The notes under the pieces: generated by a model
Told to the model about the DNA's origin: nothing
Databases searched by the model: none
The model's input: the letters and a program-made list of their open reading frames with translations, nothing else
Part shown: positions 8,570-17,840 of the stretch, one piece after another
Layout: each line of letters opens with the position of its first letter
How positions within the stretch are numbered: the stretch's first letter is position 1
Program-made: the position numbers and the translations under genes
From: Caulobacter sp. NIBR1757
GTDB lineage: Bacteria > Pseudomonadota > Alphaproteobacteria > Caulobacterales > Caulobacteraceae
Direction of reading: 5' to 3'
Assembly: GCF_027912495.1 (NCBI RefSeq)
Contig: NZ_CP115463.1
Coordinates: 2,926,501 to 2,990,500, forward strand
Length of the DNA stretch: 64,000 nt

Positions 8570-11128
8570 CTACAGCGCCCAGTCGCCGCTGGCGCCGGTG
8601 ACGTTGCCGTTGATCTTCATCTGATAATCGACCCTGCCGTCGCCATTCACGTCCAGCCGCAGGGTGGTGATGTTCGAGGCGAAGGTCAGGGTCATTTCGC
8701 CGGCATGGCGGGTGAAGGCGCTCACCAGGGTGAAGGCCTGATCGCCCTCGACCAGGGTGTCGGCGTCGATGCCGCTGAGGTCGAGCCGGTCGCCGTGAGC
8801 GCGGACGAAGTCATAGATCTGGTCGGTCTCCAGGGTCGGGCCGAAGGCGTGGGCGACCACGAAGGTGTCCCCGCCCGAACCGCCGCGCAGCAGATCATTG
8901 CCCAGGCCGCCGATGATGATGTCCGCGCCCGCCCCGCCGTCGATCGTGTCGACCCCGGCTCCGCCGTCCAGCCGGTTGTCGCCGGTATTGCCCTTCATGT
9001 TGTTGGCGGAGTCGTTGCCGGTCGCGCCGATGTCGCCGGAGCCCGTCATCTGCAGCGCCTCGATGCCCTCGGCGATGACCCAGCCGTCGACCGAAACCTT
9101 GGCGATCTCGTAGCCCTCGCCGGCCAGTTCCACGACGGTGTCGAGCAGGTCGTTGATCAGGTAGATGTCGTTGCCCAGCCCGCCGATCAGCGTGTCGGCT
9201 CCGGCCCCGCCGTCGAGAGTGTCGTTCCCGTCACCCCCCTCCAGCCGGTCGTCGCCGGCCCCGCCGGTCAGGGTGTCGGTCCCGGCATCGCCGAACAGCT
9301 GGTCGGCGCCGTCGTCGCCCCTCAGGATGTCGTTGCCGTCACCGCCATACAGCCGGTCGGCGCCCAGGCCGCCGTTCAGGATGTCGTTGCCGACGCCAGC
9401 CTCGGCGCGATCATTGCCGGCCTCGCCGTTGAGGGTGTCGTTGCCGGCTCCGCCGATCAGCCAGTCGTTGCCGTCACCGCCGAAGACGTAGTCGGCGCCG
9501 TCGCCGCCATCCAGGATGTCATAGGCCGCGAAGCCGAACAGCTTGTCGTTGCCGCCGCCGCCGTTGAGCCGGTCGCCCGAGGCGCCGCCCGACCTGCTCT
9601 CCGCCGCCGCCGTGCCGTCGAAGACGATTCCGCTCAACTGGCCGAAGACCAGGAAGGTCGAGCCCGAGCTGCTGTAGCCGACGTCCGAGCCGCGCGAGCC
9701 GATCAGGAAGTCGTCCAGCCCGTCGCCGTTGACGTCGCCCGCCCCGCTGACCGCCCGGCCCGACTGGTCGTTGGCCAGCTCGCCGTCGATCTCGAAGCCG
9801 TTGGTTCCGTTCAGGCCGGAGAGGTCCAGCGTCGCCCCGAACCCGGCCCGGCCATAGACCACATAGGTCGCGCCGCTGGCGCTGCGCCCGTTCGGGTCGG
9901 CCAGGTAGGCGCCGATCAGGATGTCGGCCCAGCCGTCGCCGTTGATGTCGCCAGCCCCGGCCACCGCCCGCCCGGCCCGGTCGAGGGCCAGTTCGCCATT
10001 GATCCGGAAGCCGTCCGTCCCGTTCAGCGCGCCGAGCGCGATCTCGGCATTCCAGGTCCCGCCATGGCCGAACACCACATAGGCCCCGCCGGCGTTGTTC
10101 TGGCCGTTGGGGTCGATGGCCTCGGCCCCGATGACGATGTCGGCGTAGCCGTCGCCGTTGACGTCGCCCGCCCCGGCCACGGAGGTGCCGGCATTGTCGC
10201 CGGCCGCCGCGCCGTTCAGCTGGAAGCCGTTGGTCCCGTCCAGGGTCGAGAGATTGAGGTCGGCCGCAAAGCCGCCGGCCCGGCCGAACACCACCCAGGC
10301 GCTGCCCGAGTTGGCGCCGTTGGGGTCGGCGTACTTGGTGCCGATGATCAGGTCGGCCAAGCCATCGCCGTTGACGTCGCCGGCCGAGGCCACAGAGACC
10401 CCCGCCAGGTCGTTGGCCGTCTCGCCGTTGATGCGGAAGCCGTTGGTCCCGTCCAGCCCGCCGAGCGCCTGGGTCGTCGAAAACGCCCCGCTCTTGCCGA
10501 ACAGCACATAGATCGAACCCGAGGCGTCCTGCCCGTTGCCGTCGTGCAGCCGGGCCGCGACCACCAGGTCGTTGATCCCGTCGCCATTGAGGTCCGAGAC
10601 CGTGGTCACCGAGCCGCCGGCGTAATCGCCCGCCGCCTCGCCGGTGGCGCGGAAGCCGTTGGTTCCGTTCAGGCCCGCCAGATCGACGGTGGACCAGGCG
10701 CCGCCATGGCCGAAGACCACATAGGCCGCGCCCGAATCGAGCCCGGCGAGGTCGGCCTTGCGCGCCCCGACCACGACATCGTCGAAGCCGTCGTTGTTGA
10801 GGTCGCCGGCCGAGAACACCGAGAACCCGGCCTCCTCATTGCCCATCCGCCCCTCGATGATGAAGCCGCTGGTTCCGCCCAGGCTGTCCAGGGCGACATT
10901 GGCGCTCCAGCCGCCGGCATGGCCGAAGACCACATAGGCCGAGCCGGAATAGGCCCCGCTGGCGTCGTTGTAGGGGGCGCCGATGATCAGGTCGGCGAAG
11001 CCGTCGCCGTTGACGTCGCCGGCCCAGCCCACCGAAAAGCCGGACTGGTCGCCGCCGAGCAGGCCGTTGAACTGGACGCCGTTGCTCCCGTTCAGACTGT
11101 CGAGATTGAGCACCGCCGCAAATGCCAT
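8570..11128 (-). CDS. Secreted FG-GAP beta-propeller / RTX calcium-binding protein (paralog 1)
   Basis: The chosen ATG at 11128 follows a GGGGGA ribosome binding site and gives 852 aa (MAFAAVLNLDSLNG...). The first ~510 residues hold seven FG-GAP repeats, each with a D-(V/L/I)-N-x-D-G-x-x-D calcium loop, so a seven-bladed integrin-alpha-like propeller is expected. After that come many RTX nonapeptides (GGxGxDxLx) and a C-terminal region ending in a non-polar DWAL, as in type I secretion signals. There is no N-terminal signal peptide. No type I transporter genes lie in the window. It is probably an extracellular adhesin or surface protein. The 835-aa paralog lies about 1.2 kb upstream on the same strand. 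Confidence 0.9.
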   Translation of the reverse strand: MAFAAVLNLDSLNGSNGVQFNGLLGGDQSGFSVGWAGDVNGDGFADLIIGAPYNDASGAYSGSAYVVFGHAGGWSANVALDSLGGTSGFIIEGRMGNEEAGFSVFSAGDLNNDGFDDVVVGARKADLAGLDSGAAYVVFGHGGAWSTVDLAGLNGTNGFRATGEAAGDYAGGSVTTVSDLNGDGINDLVVAARLHDGNGQDASGSIYVLFGKSGAFSTTQALGGLDGTNGFRINGETANDLAGVSVASAGDVNGDGLADLIIGTKYADPNGANSGSAWVVFGRAGGFAADLNLSTLDGTNGFQLNGAAAGDNAGTSVAGAGDVNGDGYADIVIGAEAIDPNGQNNAGGAYVVFGHGGTWNAEIALGALNGTDGFRINGELALDRAGRAVAGAGDINGDGWADILIGAYLADPNGRSASGATYVVYGRAGFGATLDLSGLNGTNGFEIDGELANDQSGRAVSGAGDVNGDGLDDFLIGSRGSDVGYSSSGSTFLVFGQLSGIVFDGTAAAESRSGGASGDRLNGGGGNDKLFGFAAYDILDGGDGADYVFGGDGNDWLIGGAGNDTLNGEAGNDRAEAGVGNDILNGGLGADRLYGGDGNDILRGDDGADQLFGDAGTDTLTGGAGDDRLEGGDGNDTLDGGAGADTLIGGLGNDIYLINDLLDTVVELAGEGYEIAKVSVDGWVIAEGIEALQMTGSGDIGATGNDSANNMKGNTGDNRLDGGAGVDTIDGGAGADIIIGGLGNDLLRGGSGGDTFVVAHAFGPTLETDQIYDFVRAHGDRLDLSGIDADTLVEGDQAFTLVSAFTRHAGEMTLTFASNITTLRLDVNGDGRVDYQMKINGNVTGASGDWAL

Positions 11129-11287
11129 GAAACATCCCCCCGGACAGGCGCTGACTCCGCCCACCCCATCCAGCCGGTCTATAGCGGTCGCGCCCCGCCC
11201 GCCCCAAGCGGTTTCGCCGAGTCAGAAGGTCGCGTCCCGCGCGGCGCGCCCTTGTTTCCGGACGCCGGGGCTTGCATGCTCCCCGTC

Positions 11288-12364
11288 ATGGCCCTGGACT
11301 TCATTCCGCGCGAAATCCACGAACTGGCGCGCGACCTGAGCAACATCGCCGACTTCAAGCTGCTGATGGTCGGCAAGTCCTATCTGACGCCGGGCGGCAT
11401 CGTCGCCTGCGTCCTCCTGATCCTGCTGGCCCTGCTGGTCTCGCGCATCGCCGGCCGGGTGTTCCGCCGGGTGCGGGACCGGGCGCCAAGCTCGGCGCCG
11501 TCGATCTACATCGCCGAGAAGCTGACCACCTACGGCGCCGTGGTCATCGGCATCTACATGGGCGTCTCGGCGCTCGGCGTCGATCTCTCCAGCCTCAGCC
11601 TGTTCGCCGGGGCGCTCGGCGTCGGCCTGGGCTTTGGCCTGCAGGGGGTGGTCAAGGAGTTCATTTCCGGCCTGGTGCTGATCTTCGACCGCCTGATCCG
11701 CATCGGCGACTACCTGGAACTGCAGACCGGCGAGCGCGGCGTGGTCGCGGAGATCGGCCCCCGCGCCGTGCGGTTGCGCAACAACGACGACATGGACGTG
11801 CTGGTGCCCAACAGCCGGCTCATCGAGCAGCCGGTGACCAACTGGACCCACCAGAACAGCGCCCGGCGCATGCACATTCCCTTCCGGGTCGCCTATGGCT
11901 CGGACAAGGCCGCCGTCCGCGACGCGGTGCTGAAGGCGGCCCACGATGTGCCCTTCACCATGGAGGACACCCCCCGCCGAAAGACCCAGGTCTGGCTGGT
12001 CGGCTTCGGCGAGAGCGCCCTGTCGTTCGAGCTGGTGGTCTGGCCGACCCTGGAAGCGGTCAAGCGCCCCAACGCCGCCCATGCCGCCTACACCTGGGCC
12101 ATCGAGGACGCCCTGCGCCACGGCGGCTTCGAGATCCCCTTCCCGCAGCAGGAGCTGCGCCTGCGCGGCCTGTTCGGCCAGGAGGGCGACGCCGCCCGCG
12201 ACGCCCTGCGCCTGAAGGTGCCGCGCAAGCACGCGGCCGCCGGCGCCGCCGCCGAGGGCGTCACCCCCAACGACGCCGCCGAGGATCTGGCCCGCGGGGC
12301 CGAGGAAGACGCGGAAAACCAGGTTCAGGGCATGGCCACGCCGGACGGCAAGCCCGCCGGCTAG
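11288..12364 (+). CDS. Small-conductance mechanosensitive channel (MscS family)
   Basis: A 358-aa inner-membrane protein with three predicted membrane helices: about residues 35-56, a second around YGAVVIGIYMGVSALG, and a glycine/alanine-rich third helix ALGVGLGFGLQGVVKEF. The third helix is the pore-lining TM3 signature of MscS. Next come the beta-domain (GDYLEL, VLVPNSRLI) and the alpha/beta cytoplasmic domain, then an acidic Ala-rich tail. The channel releases solutes on hypo-osmotic shock. ATG 11288 is chosen; ATG 11276 is also in frame. The gene lies between two minus-strand RTX genes and its TAG shares the CTAG palindrome with the stop codon of the second one. Confidence 0.92.
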   Translation: MALDFIPREIHELARDLSNIADFKLLMVGKSYLTPGGIVACVLLILLALLVSRIAGRVFRRVRDRAPSSAPSIYIAEKLTTYGAVVIGIYMGVSALGVDLSSLSLFAGALGVGLGFGLQGVVKEFISGLVLIFDRLIRIGDYLELQTGERGVVAEIGPRAVRLRNNDDMDVLVPNSRLIEQPVTNWTHQNSARRMHIPFRVAYGSDKAAVRDAVLKAAHDVPFTMEDTPRRKTQVWLVGFGESALSFELVVWPTLEAVKRPNAAHAAYTWAIEDALRHGGFEIPFPQQELRLRGLFGQEGDAARDALRLKVPRKHAAAGAAAEGVTPNDAAEDLARGAEEDAENQVQGMATPDGKPAG

Positions 12365-14868
12365 AGCAGCCAGCCGCTCCAGTCGGCGGTGACGTCGCCG
12401 TTGATCTTCACCTGGTATTCGGCGACGCCGTTGCCGTCGATGTCGAGGCGCACGGTGGTCTGGCCCGAGGCGAAGGTCAGGGTCATTTCGCCGGCCGTGT
12501 GGGTGAAGGCGGACACCTTGGCCAGCGTCCCTGCGAAGACATCGGAGAAGTCCATCCGGTCGCCCTCGGCGGTCTGGAAGTCGTAGATCTGGTCGGTTTC
12601 CAGCGCGCCGCTGAAGGCATGCTCGACGCGGAAAGTGTCCGTGCCCGTGCCGCCGCGCAACAGGTCGTTGCCCTGGCCGCCGAGGATGATGTCGTCGCCG
12701 TCGTTGCCGTTGATCGTGTCGACCCCGGCAGCGCCCGACAGCCGGTTGGCGCCGCTGTTGCCCTGCAGGTTGTTGGCCCCGGCGTTGCCGGTCCCGTCGA
12801 GGTCGGCCGTCCCCTGCATCTGCAGAGTCTCGAGATTGTCGCCCAGTTCGAAGCTGATAAAGGCCCGGACGATATCGCTGCCCTCGCCGAACAGTTCGGT
12901 GACCGTGTCGCCGCCGTCGTCGACGATGTAGACGTCGTTGCCGACCCCGCCAGCCATGGCGTCGGCCCCCGTGCCGCCGTCCATCATGTCGTTGCCCTCG
13001 GCGCCGGTGATGCTGTCGTTGTCGGCCCCGCCGTAGATGTAGTCGTTGCCCATGGCCCCGACGATGACGTCGTCGCCGCCGTCGCCGTACAGCTTGTCGG
13101 CCCCCGTGCCGCCATCGACGTCGTCGACCCCGTCGCCGCCATAGATGGTGTCGCCGCCATTGCCGCCCCGGACGATATCGGCGCCCGCGCCGCCGATCAG
13201 CAGGTCGTTGTTGTCGCCGCCGTCGAGGGTGTCGTCGCCGTCCAGGCCGTAGAGCGTGTCCTTGCCGATGTTGCCGGTCAGGACGTCAGCCGCCTCCGCC
13301 CCGGTGAGGGTCTCGCCGGCCGGCGCCGCCGTTCGCACGATCGGGGTGGCGACCGGTGCATGGCCGAAGACTACATAGGCGCCCCCGATCTCCTCGCCGT
13401 CACGGCCCGAGGCGCCGATCACCACGTCGTCGTAGCCGTCGCCGTTGATATCGCCGCCCGCCGCCACGGAAACGCCCGTTCGGCCGTTGCTGCTTTCGCC
13501 GTTGAGCTTGAAGCCGTTGATTCCGTCCAGGGCGGCCAGATCGACGCTGCCGCCGAAATTGCCGACCACCGAGGTCTTCCGGCCGAACACGATCCAGGCG
13601 GCATTGCTGCTCATCGAACCGACGATGAGGTCGCCGATGCCGTCGCCGTTGAAGTCGCCGGCCGAACTGACCGATGAGCCGGCGCCGGTGATCAGGAAGC
13701 CGTTGCTGCCATCCAGCGCCGCCAGGTCGAGCGATGGTCCATAGGGCGTCGCCCCGTCGCGGCCGAAGACGATGAAGGTCTGGCCGACCCAGCCGTCGCC
13801 GCCCTGCTGCGCCGACAGGGCGAAGTCGGTGAAGCCGTCGCCGTTGATGTCGCCCACCGCCGACACCGTGCTGCCGGTCAGGCTGCGGTCGCGCAGGCCG
13901 TCGATCCGGAAGCCGTTGGTCCCGTCCAGCCCGGAGAGGGCCAGGGTCCCGCCGAACACGCCGCCCGTCTGACTATTGCGCCCGAACACGACGAAGACCG
14001 AGCCGGCGTCGTAGACACCGTTCGGATCGGCGATGCGGGCCCCGATCAGCAGGTCGTCGACGCCGTCGCCATTGATGTCGCCCGCCGACGATACCGAGCG
14101 GCCGATGAACTCGTTGGACGAACCGGTGATGGTGAAGCCGTTGGTTCCGTCCAGACCGGTCAGGTTGATGCTGGCCGCGAAATCGCCCGCCGTCAGAGTG
14201 TCCTTGCCGAACACCACATAGGCGGCCCCGGCGTTTGTGCCGCTGGCGCCGCCGCCGATGATCAGGTCGCCGATGCCGTCATGATTGACGTCGCCGGCCG
14301 AGGCCACCGACAGGCCGACGCGGCTGAAGGCGACATAGCCCGGAATGGCGAAGCCGTTGGTCCCGTCCAGCGCGGCGGGGCTGAAGGTGGTGGGGAAATT
14401 GCCGTCCACCGCGGTGTTGCGGCCGAAGATGACATAGGCGCTGCCGAGGCCATTGTACTGGTTCGGCTGGCGGTTGGCGGAGTCGGCCCCGATCAGGATG
14501 TCGTTGACGCCGTCGCCGTTGACGTCGCCCGCCGAGGACACCGACTGGCCGAGAAGATCGCCCGAGGCGATGCCGAACAGCTGGAAGCCGTTGGTGCCAT
14601 TGATATCCTGCAGGTTGAAGTCGGAGGGGAAGGCGCCCACCCCGGCGACGTTCTGGCCATAGATGATGAAGGCCGCGCCATACTGCCCGCCGCCGTTCAC
14701 CCGGTGCCGCCAGGACCCGACGATGAAGTCACCGATACCGTCGCCGTTGACGTCGCCCAGGCCGGCGACCACCTGTCCCACGTTGGAGAAGATGTACTGT
14801 CCGTGGACCTCGAAGCCGTTGACGCCGTTCAGCGACGACAGTTCGAAAACGGCGGGATAGCTGGCCAT
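12361..14868 (-). CDS. Secreted FG-GAP beta-propeller / RTX calcium-binding protein (paralog 2)
   Basis: Starting at ATG 14868 (MASYPAVFELSSLNG...), the protein has 835 aa. It has the same order as its paralog: seven FG-GAP repeats with D-x-N-x-D-G-x-x-D loops over the first ~490 residues, an RTX block (LYGLDGDDTLDGGDNND), a spacer, a second RTX block, and a C-terminal module ending SGWLL. The C-terminal ~100 residues align closely with paralog 1 (ETDQIYDF, AGEMTLTFAS, YQ-x-KING), so the two arose by duplication. It is probably exported by a type I system encoded elsewhere. Its stop shares CTAG with the stop of the convergent mscS gene. Confidence 0.9.
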   Translation of the reverse strand: MASYPAVFELSSLNGVNGFEVHGQYIFSNVGQVVAGLGDVNGDGIGDFIVGSWRHRVNGGGQYGAAFIIYGQNVAGVGAFPSDFNLQDINGTNGFQLFGIASGDLLGQSVSSAGDVNGDGVNDILIGADSANRQPNQYNGLGSAYVIFGRNTAVDGNFPTTFSPAALDGTNGFAIPGYVAFSRVGLSVASAGDVNHDGIGDLIIGGGASGTNAGAAYVVFGKDTLTAGDFAASINLTGLDGTNGFTITGSSNEFIGRSVSSAGDINGDGVDDLLIGARIADPNGVYDAGSVFVVFGRNSQTGGVFGGTLALSGLDGTNGFRIDGLRDRSLTGSTVSAVGDINGDGFTDFALSAQQGGDGWVGQTFIVFGRDGATPYGPSLDLAALDGSNGFLITGAGSSVSSAGDFNGDGIGDLIVGSMSSNAAWIVFGRKTSVVGNFGGSVDLAALDGINGFKLNGESSNGRTGVSVAAGGDINGDGYDDVVIGASGRDGEEIGGAYVVFGHAPVATPIVRTAAPAGETLTGAEAADVLTGNIGKDTLYGLDGDDTLDGGDNNDLLIGGAGADIVRGGNGGDTIYGGDGVDDVDGGTGADKLYGDGGDDVIVGAMGNDYIYGGADNDSITGAEGNDMMDGGTGADAMAGGVGNDVYIVDDGGDTVTELFGEGSDIVRAFISFELGDNLETLQMQGTADLDGTGNAGANNLQGNSGANRLSGAAGVDTINGNDGDDIILGGQGNDLLRGGTGTDTFRVEHAFSGALETDQIYDFQTAEGDRMDFSDVFAGTLAKVSAFTHTAGEMTLTFASGQTTVRLDIDGNGVAEYQVKINGDVTADWSGWLL

Positions 14869-15561
14869 GGCGACGCTCCGGCGGCGCGCGGCCACGGCGG
14901 GCCGCTACGCAAAATGGGGAGCATCAGCAGTTAGAGCAGTTCTGGCCGGCCCGGCAGTGCAAAAAAAGGGAACGATTTTCGCGCGTCAGATTGAGCAGGA
15001 TGTAGCGCCGGGATGCGGCGGCATTTAGGAATCCGTCATGAGCAGGGAATATACAGCTATCTGGTCTTGCTAGATGCTCAAGAAAATGGATACAGCGTAG
15101 AAATGGCGCTGATTGCGCTATGGCTTGTGAGGGCGCAAATTTATCACGTGAGGCGAGCGTCAAAAGCGTACCGCATTGAGTATTAATTCGAAGGAATGCC
15201 CCGATGGGATTTCCGAATTCATCAAGCAGGCCAGAGAATATTCATAGAATGGCTGCGCTTATTGTTTTGGGTATTTCACCTTTTCGGGCTTTGCCCTCAT
15301 CTAGCTCACCGTCTTTGGCACGTTGAGCACTCAGGCTGATTCCTGGTCCCGTATCGGCCCAGTCGTTGAGACCTTCAAGCTAACCCTGACCACGTCAATG
15401 GGCGCCTTGGTCGGACTGCTCGGCGGGAAGGCGCTGCGAACTTAGTTGGCAGCAAGCCGACGCCGAGCGCGGCACAGCTAGACCGGATTCAAAATTGCAA
15501 CGACAGGCTGTCTATCAACCCGATGTGCCGTTTTGGGCCATCGGCCATGGAGAGGCGGCCA
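14869..15561. other. AT-richer, gene-poor intergenic stretch
   Basis: From 14930 to about 15480 the base composition drops visibly towards 50% G+C, with runs such as seven A at 14961-14967 and many A/T third positions, unlike the flanking genes. The only coding trace I can support is the decayed membrane-protein fragment at 15248-15445. A 79-codon minus-strand ORF (14924-15163) has no ribosome binding site and unconvincing composition. The stretch looks like acquired or decaying DNA at the border of the RTX locus. Confidence 0.6.
15248..15445 (+). pseudogene. Remnant of a small membrane protein, interrupted by TAG
   Basis: Frame 2 reads a hydrophobic GYFTFSGFALI, then an in-frame TAG at 15302. 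It continues LTVFGTLSTQADSWSRIG, VVETFKLTLTT and MGALVGLLGGKALRT, ending in TAG at 15443-15445. The continuous amphipathic/hydrophobic character on both sides of the stop suggests one gene broken by a nonsense change; another stop lies just upstream at 15245. No start codon with a ribosome binding site precedes it. I do not recognise the family. Confidence 0.45.
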
Positions 15562-15909
15562 ATGGTGTTCAATGTCCGCGACGATTTCGATGAAAAGCGC
15601 GGCGGTGCCGCTTGGCAATTGCTGGGTGCCGGCCGAGGGCAACGCCAGTACACGGCTTACACGCCAAGAGACTTTCACGACATGCTGAGAGCCTTGGGCA
15701 TAAGCCGAGTTCGGCGCGGCCTCAGCAACGGTGAGTTTGACGACTACGAGGAGCCGATCGCAGAACGGTTCGTCAGCACGGAACTTCAAAGTCGGGTCGT
15801 GCGGTACGGGCTGCTCACGGTGATCATTGCGGCGATTGCCGCACTCTTCGCCATCGCGTCTCCGTTTATAGGCCCTTTGTTCGAGAAGTTTCTTGATGGG
15901 GTGAAGTAG
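15562..15909 (+). CDS. Hypothetical protein with a C-terminal membrane anchor, 115 aa
   Basis: ATG 15562 is preceded at 6 nt by GGAGAGG, a strong ribosome binding site, so it is preferred over the in-frame ATGs at 15523 and 15547. The soluble N-terminal ~80 residues are charged (VRDDFDEKRGG, LSNGEFDDYEEP). They are followed by one membrane helix (LLTVIIAAIAALFAIASPF) and a short FEKFLDGVK tail. The shape is that of a tail-anchored inner-membrane protein. I do not recognise the family. It ends 14 nt before the end of the convergent DUF4209 gene. Confidence 0.6.
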   Translation: MVFNVRDDFDEKRGGAAWQLLGAGRGQRQYTAYTPRDFHDMLRALGISRVRRGLSNGEFDDYEEPIAERFVSTELQSRVVRYGLLTVIIAAIAALFAIASPFIGPLFEKFLDGVK

Positions 15910-15923
15910 GCGGGGGCCGCCGT

Positions 15924-17840
15924 TCAGGCGAACTCGGCTTCCAGCGCTGGGGCGATCTTCTCGTCCCAGACTTCAGCCACGAACAGAACGCACAGGCGGT
16001 AGATGAACCAGCAGGCATAGCCGGCGTCGTGGCTGAAGCAGCCGCCAGCCCCGATCTGGCCGTGAGCGATGTGATGCCGCAGGCGCAAGCCGGGTCGAGC
16101 GTCGAATAGACGCTCGATCTCGTAGACGGTCGCAGGGTCCATGATTTGATCCAACGGTTCGCGCATGAAGTTGAGGAGATTGCCGAGATGCATGTCCTCC
16201 TCCGTCCCGTCATCAAACCGCTTCGCGGGATCGAGACCGTTCAGCTTAAGGATATGGCGCAGACAGGGTTCAAGTTGCGGCACCAGAATATGCAGCGCCG
16301 ACATGAAGTCGCCCTGGAAGTAGCGCGCGAAGCCGTGCGCCATCAGCACGCCGTGCGACGGCGGGATGAAGGGGCATTGCGCAACGATGGGGTGAAAGTG
16401 GTGCGCGGAGATCAGGCGGGTGGCGTTGATCAGCACGCGCGCCTTGTCGATATACGCGCCGTTCAGTTCGATGCGGCGCAGATGCTCGGCTTGCTCGATC
16501 TTCTGGAGGAACCAAGTTTCGGGCGGATCGTCGCCCAACCCGGCACCGGCGGAGCGGGCGATGGGCTTGCCTTCATGGTCTAGGTGTACGCCAGCGAACA
16601 TGCCGCTTAGCGGAAAGTCCTTGAGCGACTGGAGCGCTTCCGCCCGCAGTTCCTCCCGGCTCCTGGAGTCAGACAGGAACGCAAACTGGATCATCGCCTT
16701 TGAGAAGGGCAGGTTCGCGTACAGTTCCTCGGTGAACCTGTGTCCGTCTGAGAAATCGAACTCGATTTTGTAGGGCGCCATGTCCTTGAGAGCGGCCTTT
16801 TGCAGACGGCGCAGCTCGGCCTCAAGCTCGACCTCCTGGCTTTCAAGACCGTCGATACCGCGCATAGCCTGAAGGGCTTCAAGGACCATGTGTCCTGCAG
16901 CCGCCGGGCTATGGGCCTTGTCACGCTGCGCCAGGATTTGCCCGAGTGCGCCCTTCTTGCAGCGCTGGCGTCCCGCGTCGTCGCCGATCCGTTCGTACAG
17001 GGCCGCGCCAAACTCCCAGACGCCGCGCACGGCCATGGCGTAGGCGTGATCCGTCCCGCCAGCCGCAACTTTCTCGGCGTCGGCCGCAGCGTCAGCCAGA
17101 GCCAGCAAGTCAAAATGGACGCCAATCTCGGCGAGCCGGATGAAGGCTACGAAGGCCAGTCGCTCGACAGTCGCAGCATAGCATTGTTCGAAGAGCGTGA
17201 CCGTCCGCGGCGGCAGTTTGGCTTTGCGTCCACCGTTCACCTTCGCCATCTGCAAGGCTCGCCGAACAATCTCTATAACCTCGAACGAAATTTCCGTTGC
17301 GGGTTCGTGCGCGGGTTTGAACTTTCCGGACAGGATCGCTTCGGCGCATTCGCAATAGGCATCGACGGCGGTCGCGGCCGCTTGGCCTCGACTGTGCTGA
17401 TTGCACCAAGCCATATCGGCTAGCCTGGCGCGCAGTGCGGGATGCTCGACCTTCGGCAAGATTGCCGCCAGTTCGTCCCACTGTGCGCGGCTAAAGTCGT
17501 CTGGCACGGCGGAGCGGCTGCCGTCAGGGTTCGTAAACATTGGGCCCCAAGGCTGCGCTCGTTCTTCAGCGCGCAGCACGACCATACAAAGCACGCCCAG
17601 GAACTGAAGCGCGGCCGCGTCGGTCTGCGCACCGCGTTCTTCCGCCTTCAGCTTACCGTTGCCGATCGCTTGCGCAAACGCGAAACCATCACAGGTCGCG
17701 AGGTTGCGGAGCAGGCCGTTGAAACCCGAAGCGAGGAATTCCTCCGCTGTGATTAGCACAGGCGACGGTCGGGCTTCGTCATTGAACTGCGCAGGGGGCG
17801 TTTCTTCTAGGACGGGTCGTCCCTCGTCACCAGGGGTCAT
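15924..17840 (-). CDS. DUF4209-domain protein with an R-x4-H (HEPN-like) motif
   Basis: The preferred ATG 17840 has the ribosome binding site GAGGCGG 6 nt upstream and gives 638 aa; a TTG at 17921 would add 27 residues. The protein is largely helical and soluble. Near the C-terminus (about residues 588-594) it contains RHHIAHG, which matches the R-N-x3-HG signature of DUF4209 with His in place of Asn. R-x4-6-H is also the catalytic pattern of HEPN ribonucleases, so an RNase role in stress or phage defence is possible, but that is inference. It lies alone in an AT-richer region and is convergent with the small anchored protein. Confidence 0.65.
   Translation of the reverse strand: MTPGDEGRPVLEETPPAQFNDEARPSPVLITAEEFLASGFNGLLRNLATCDGFAFAQAIGNGKLKAEERGAQTDAAALQFLGVLCMVVLRAEERAQPWGPMFTNPDGSRSAVPDDFSRAQWDELAAILPKVEHPALRARLADMAWCNQHSRGQAAATAVDAYCECAEAILSGKFKPAHEPATEISFEVIEIVRRALQMAKVNGGRKAKLPPRTVTLFEQCYAATVERLAFVAFIRLAEIGVHFDLLALADAAADAEKVAAGGTDHAYAMAVRGVWEFGAALYERIGDDAGRQRCKKGALGQILAQRDKAHSPAAAGHMVLEALQAMRGIDGLESQEVELEAELRRLQKAALKDMAPYKIEFDFSDGHRFTEELYANLPFSKAMIQFAFLSDSRSREELRAEALQSLKDFPLSGMFAGVHLDHEGKPIARSAGAGLGDDPPETWFLQKIEQAEHLRRIELNGAYIDKARVLINATRLISAHHFHPIVAQCPFIPPSHGVLMAHGFARYFQGDFMSALHILVPQLEPCLRHILKLNGLDPAKRFDDGTEEDMHLGNLLNFMREPLDQIMDPATVYEIERLFDARPGLRLRHHIAHGQIGAGGCFSHDAGYACWFIYRLCVLFVAEVWDEKIAPALEAEFA

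Noticed and set aside
8870..9560. Regular short repeats in the RTX region, possible CRISPR-like periodicity
   Set aside because: The period follows the 27-nt nonapeptide codons of RTX repeats; units are degenerate and there are no unique spacers.
8705..11275. Long in-frame extension upstream of the mscS start
   Set aside because: It is antisense to the RTX gene, full of Val/Ala/Asp repeats that mirror the RTX codons. The MscS family begins at 11276-11288.
14924..15163. 79-codon minus-strand ORF in the AT-richer gap
   Set aside because: No ribosome binding site, no recognisable pattern, and ORFs of this length are expected by chance at this composition.
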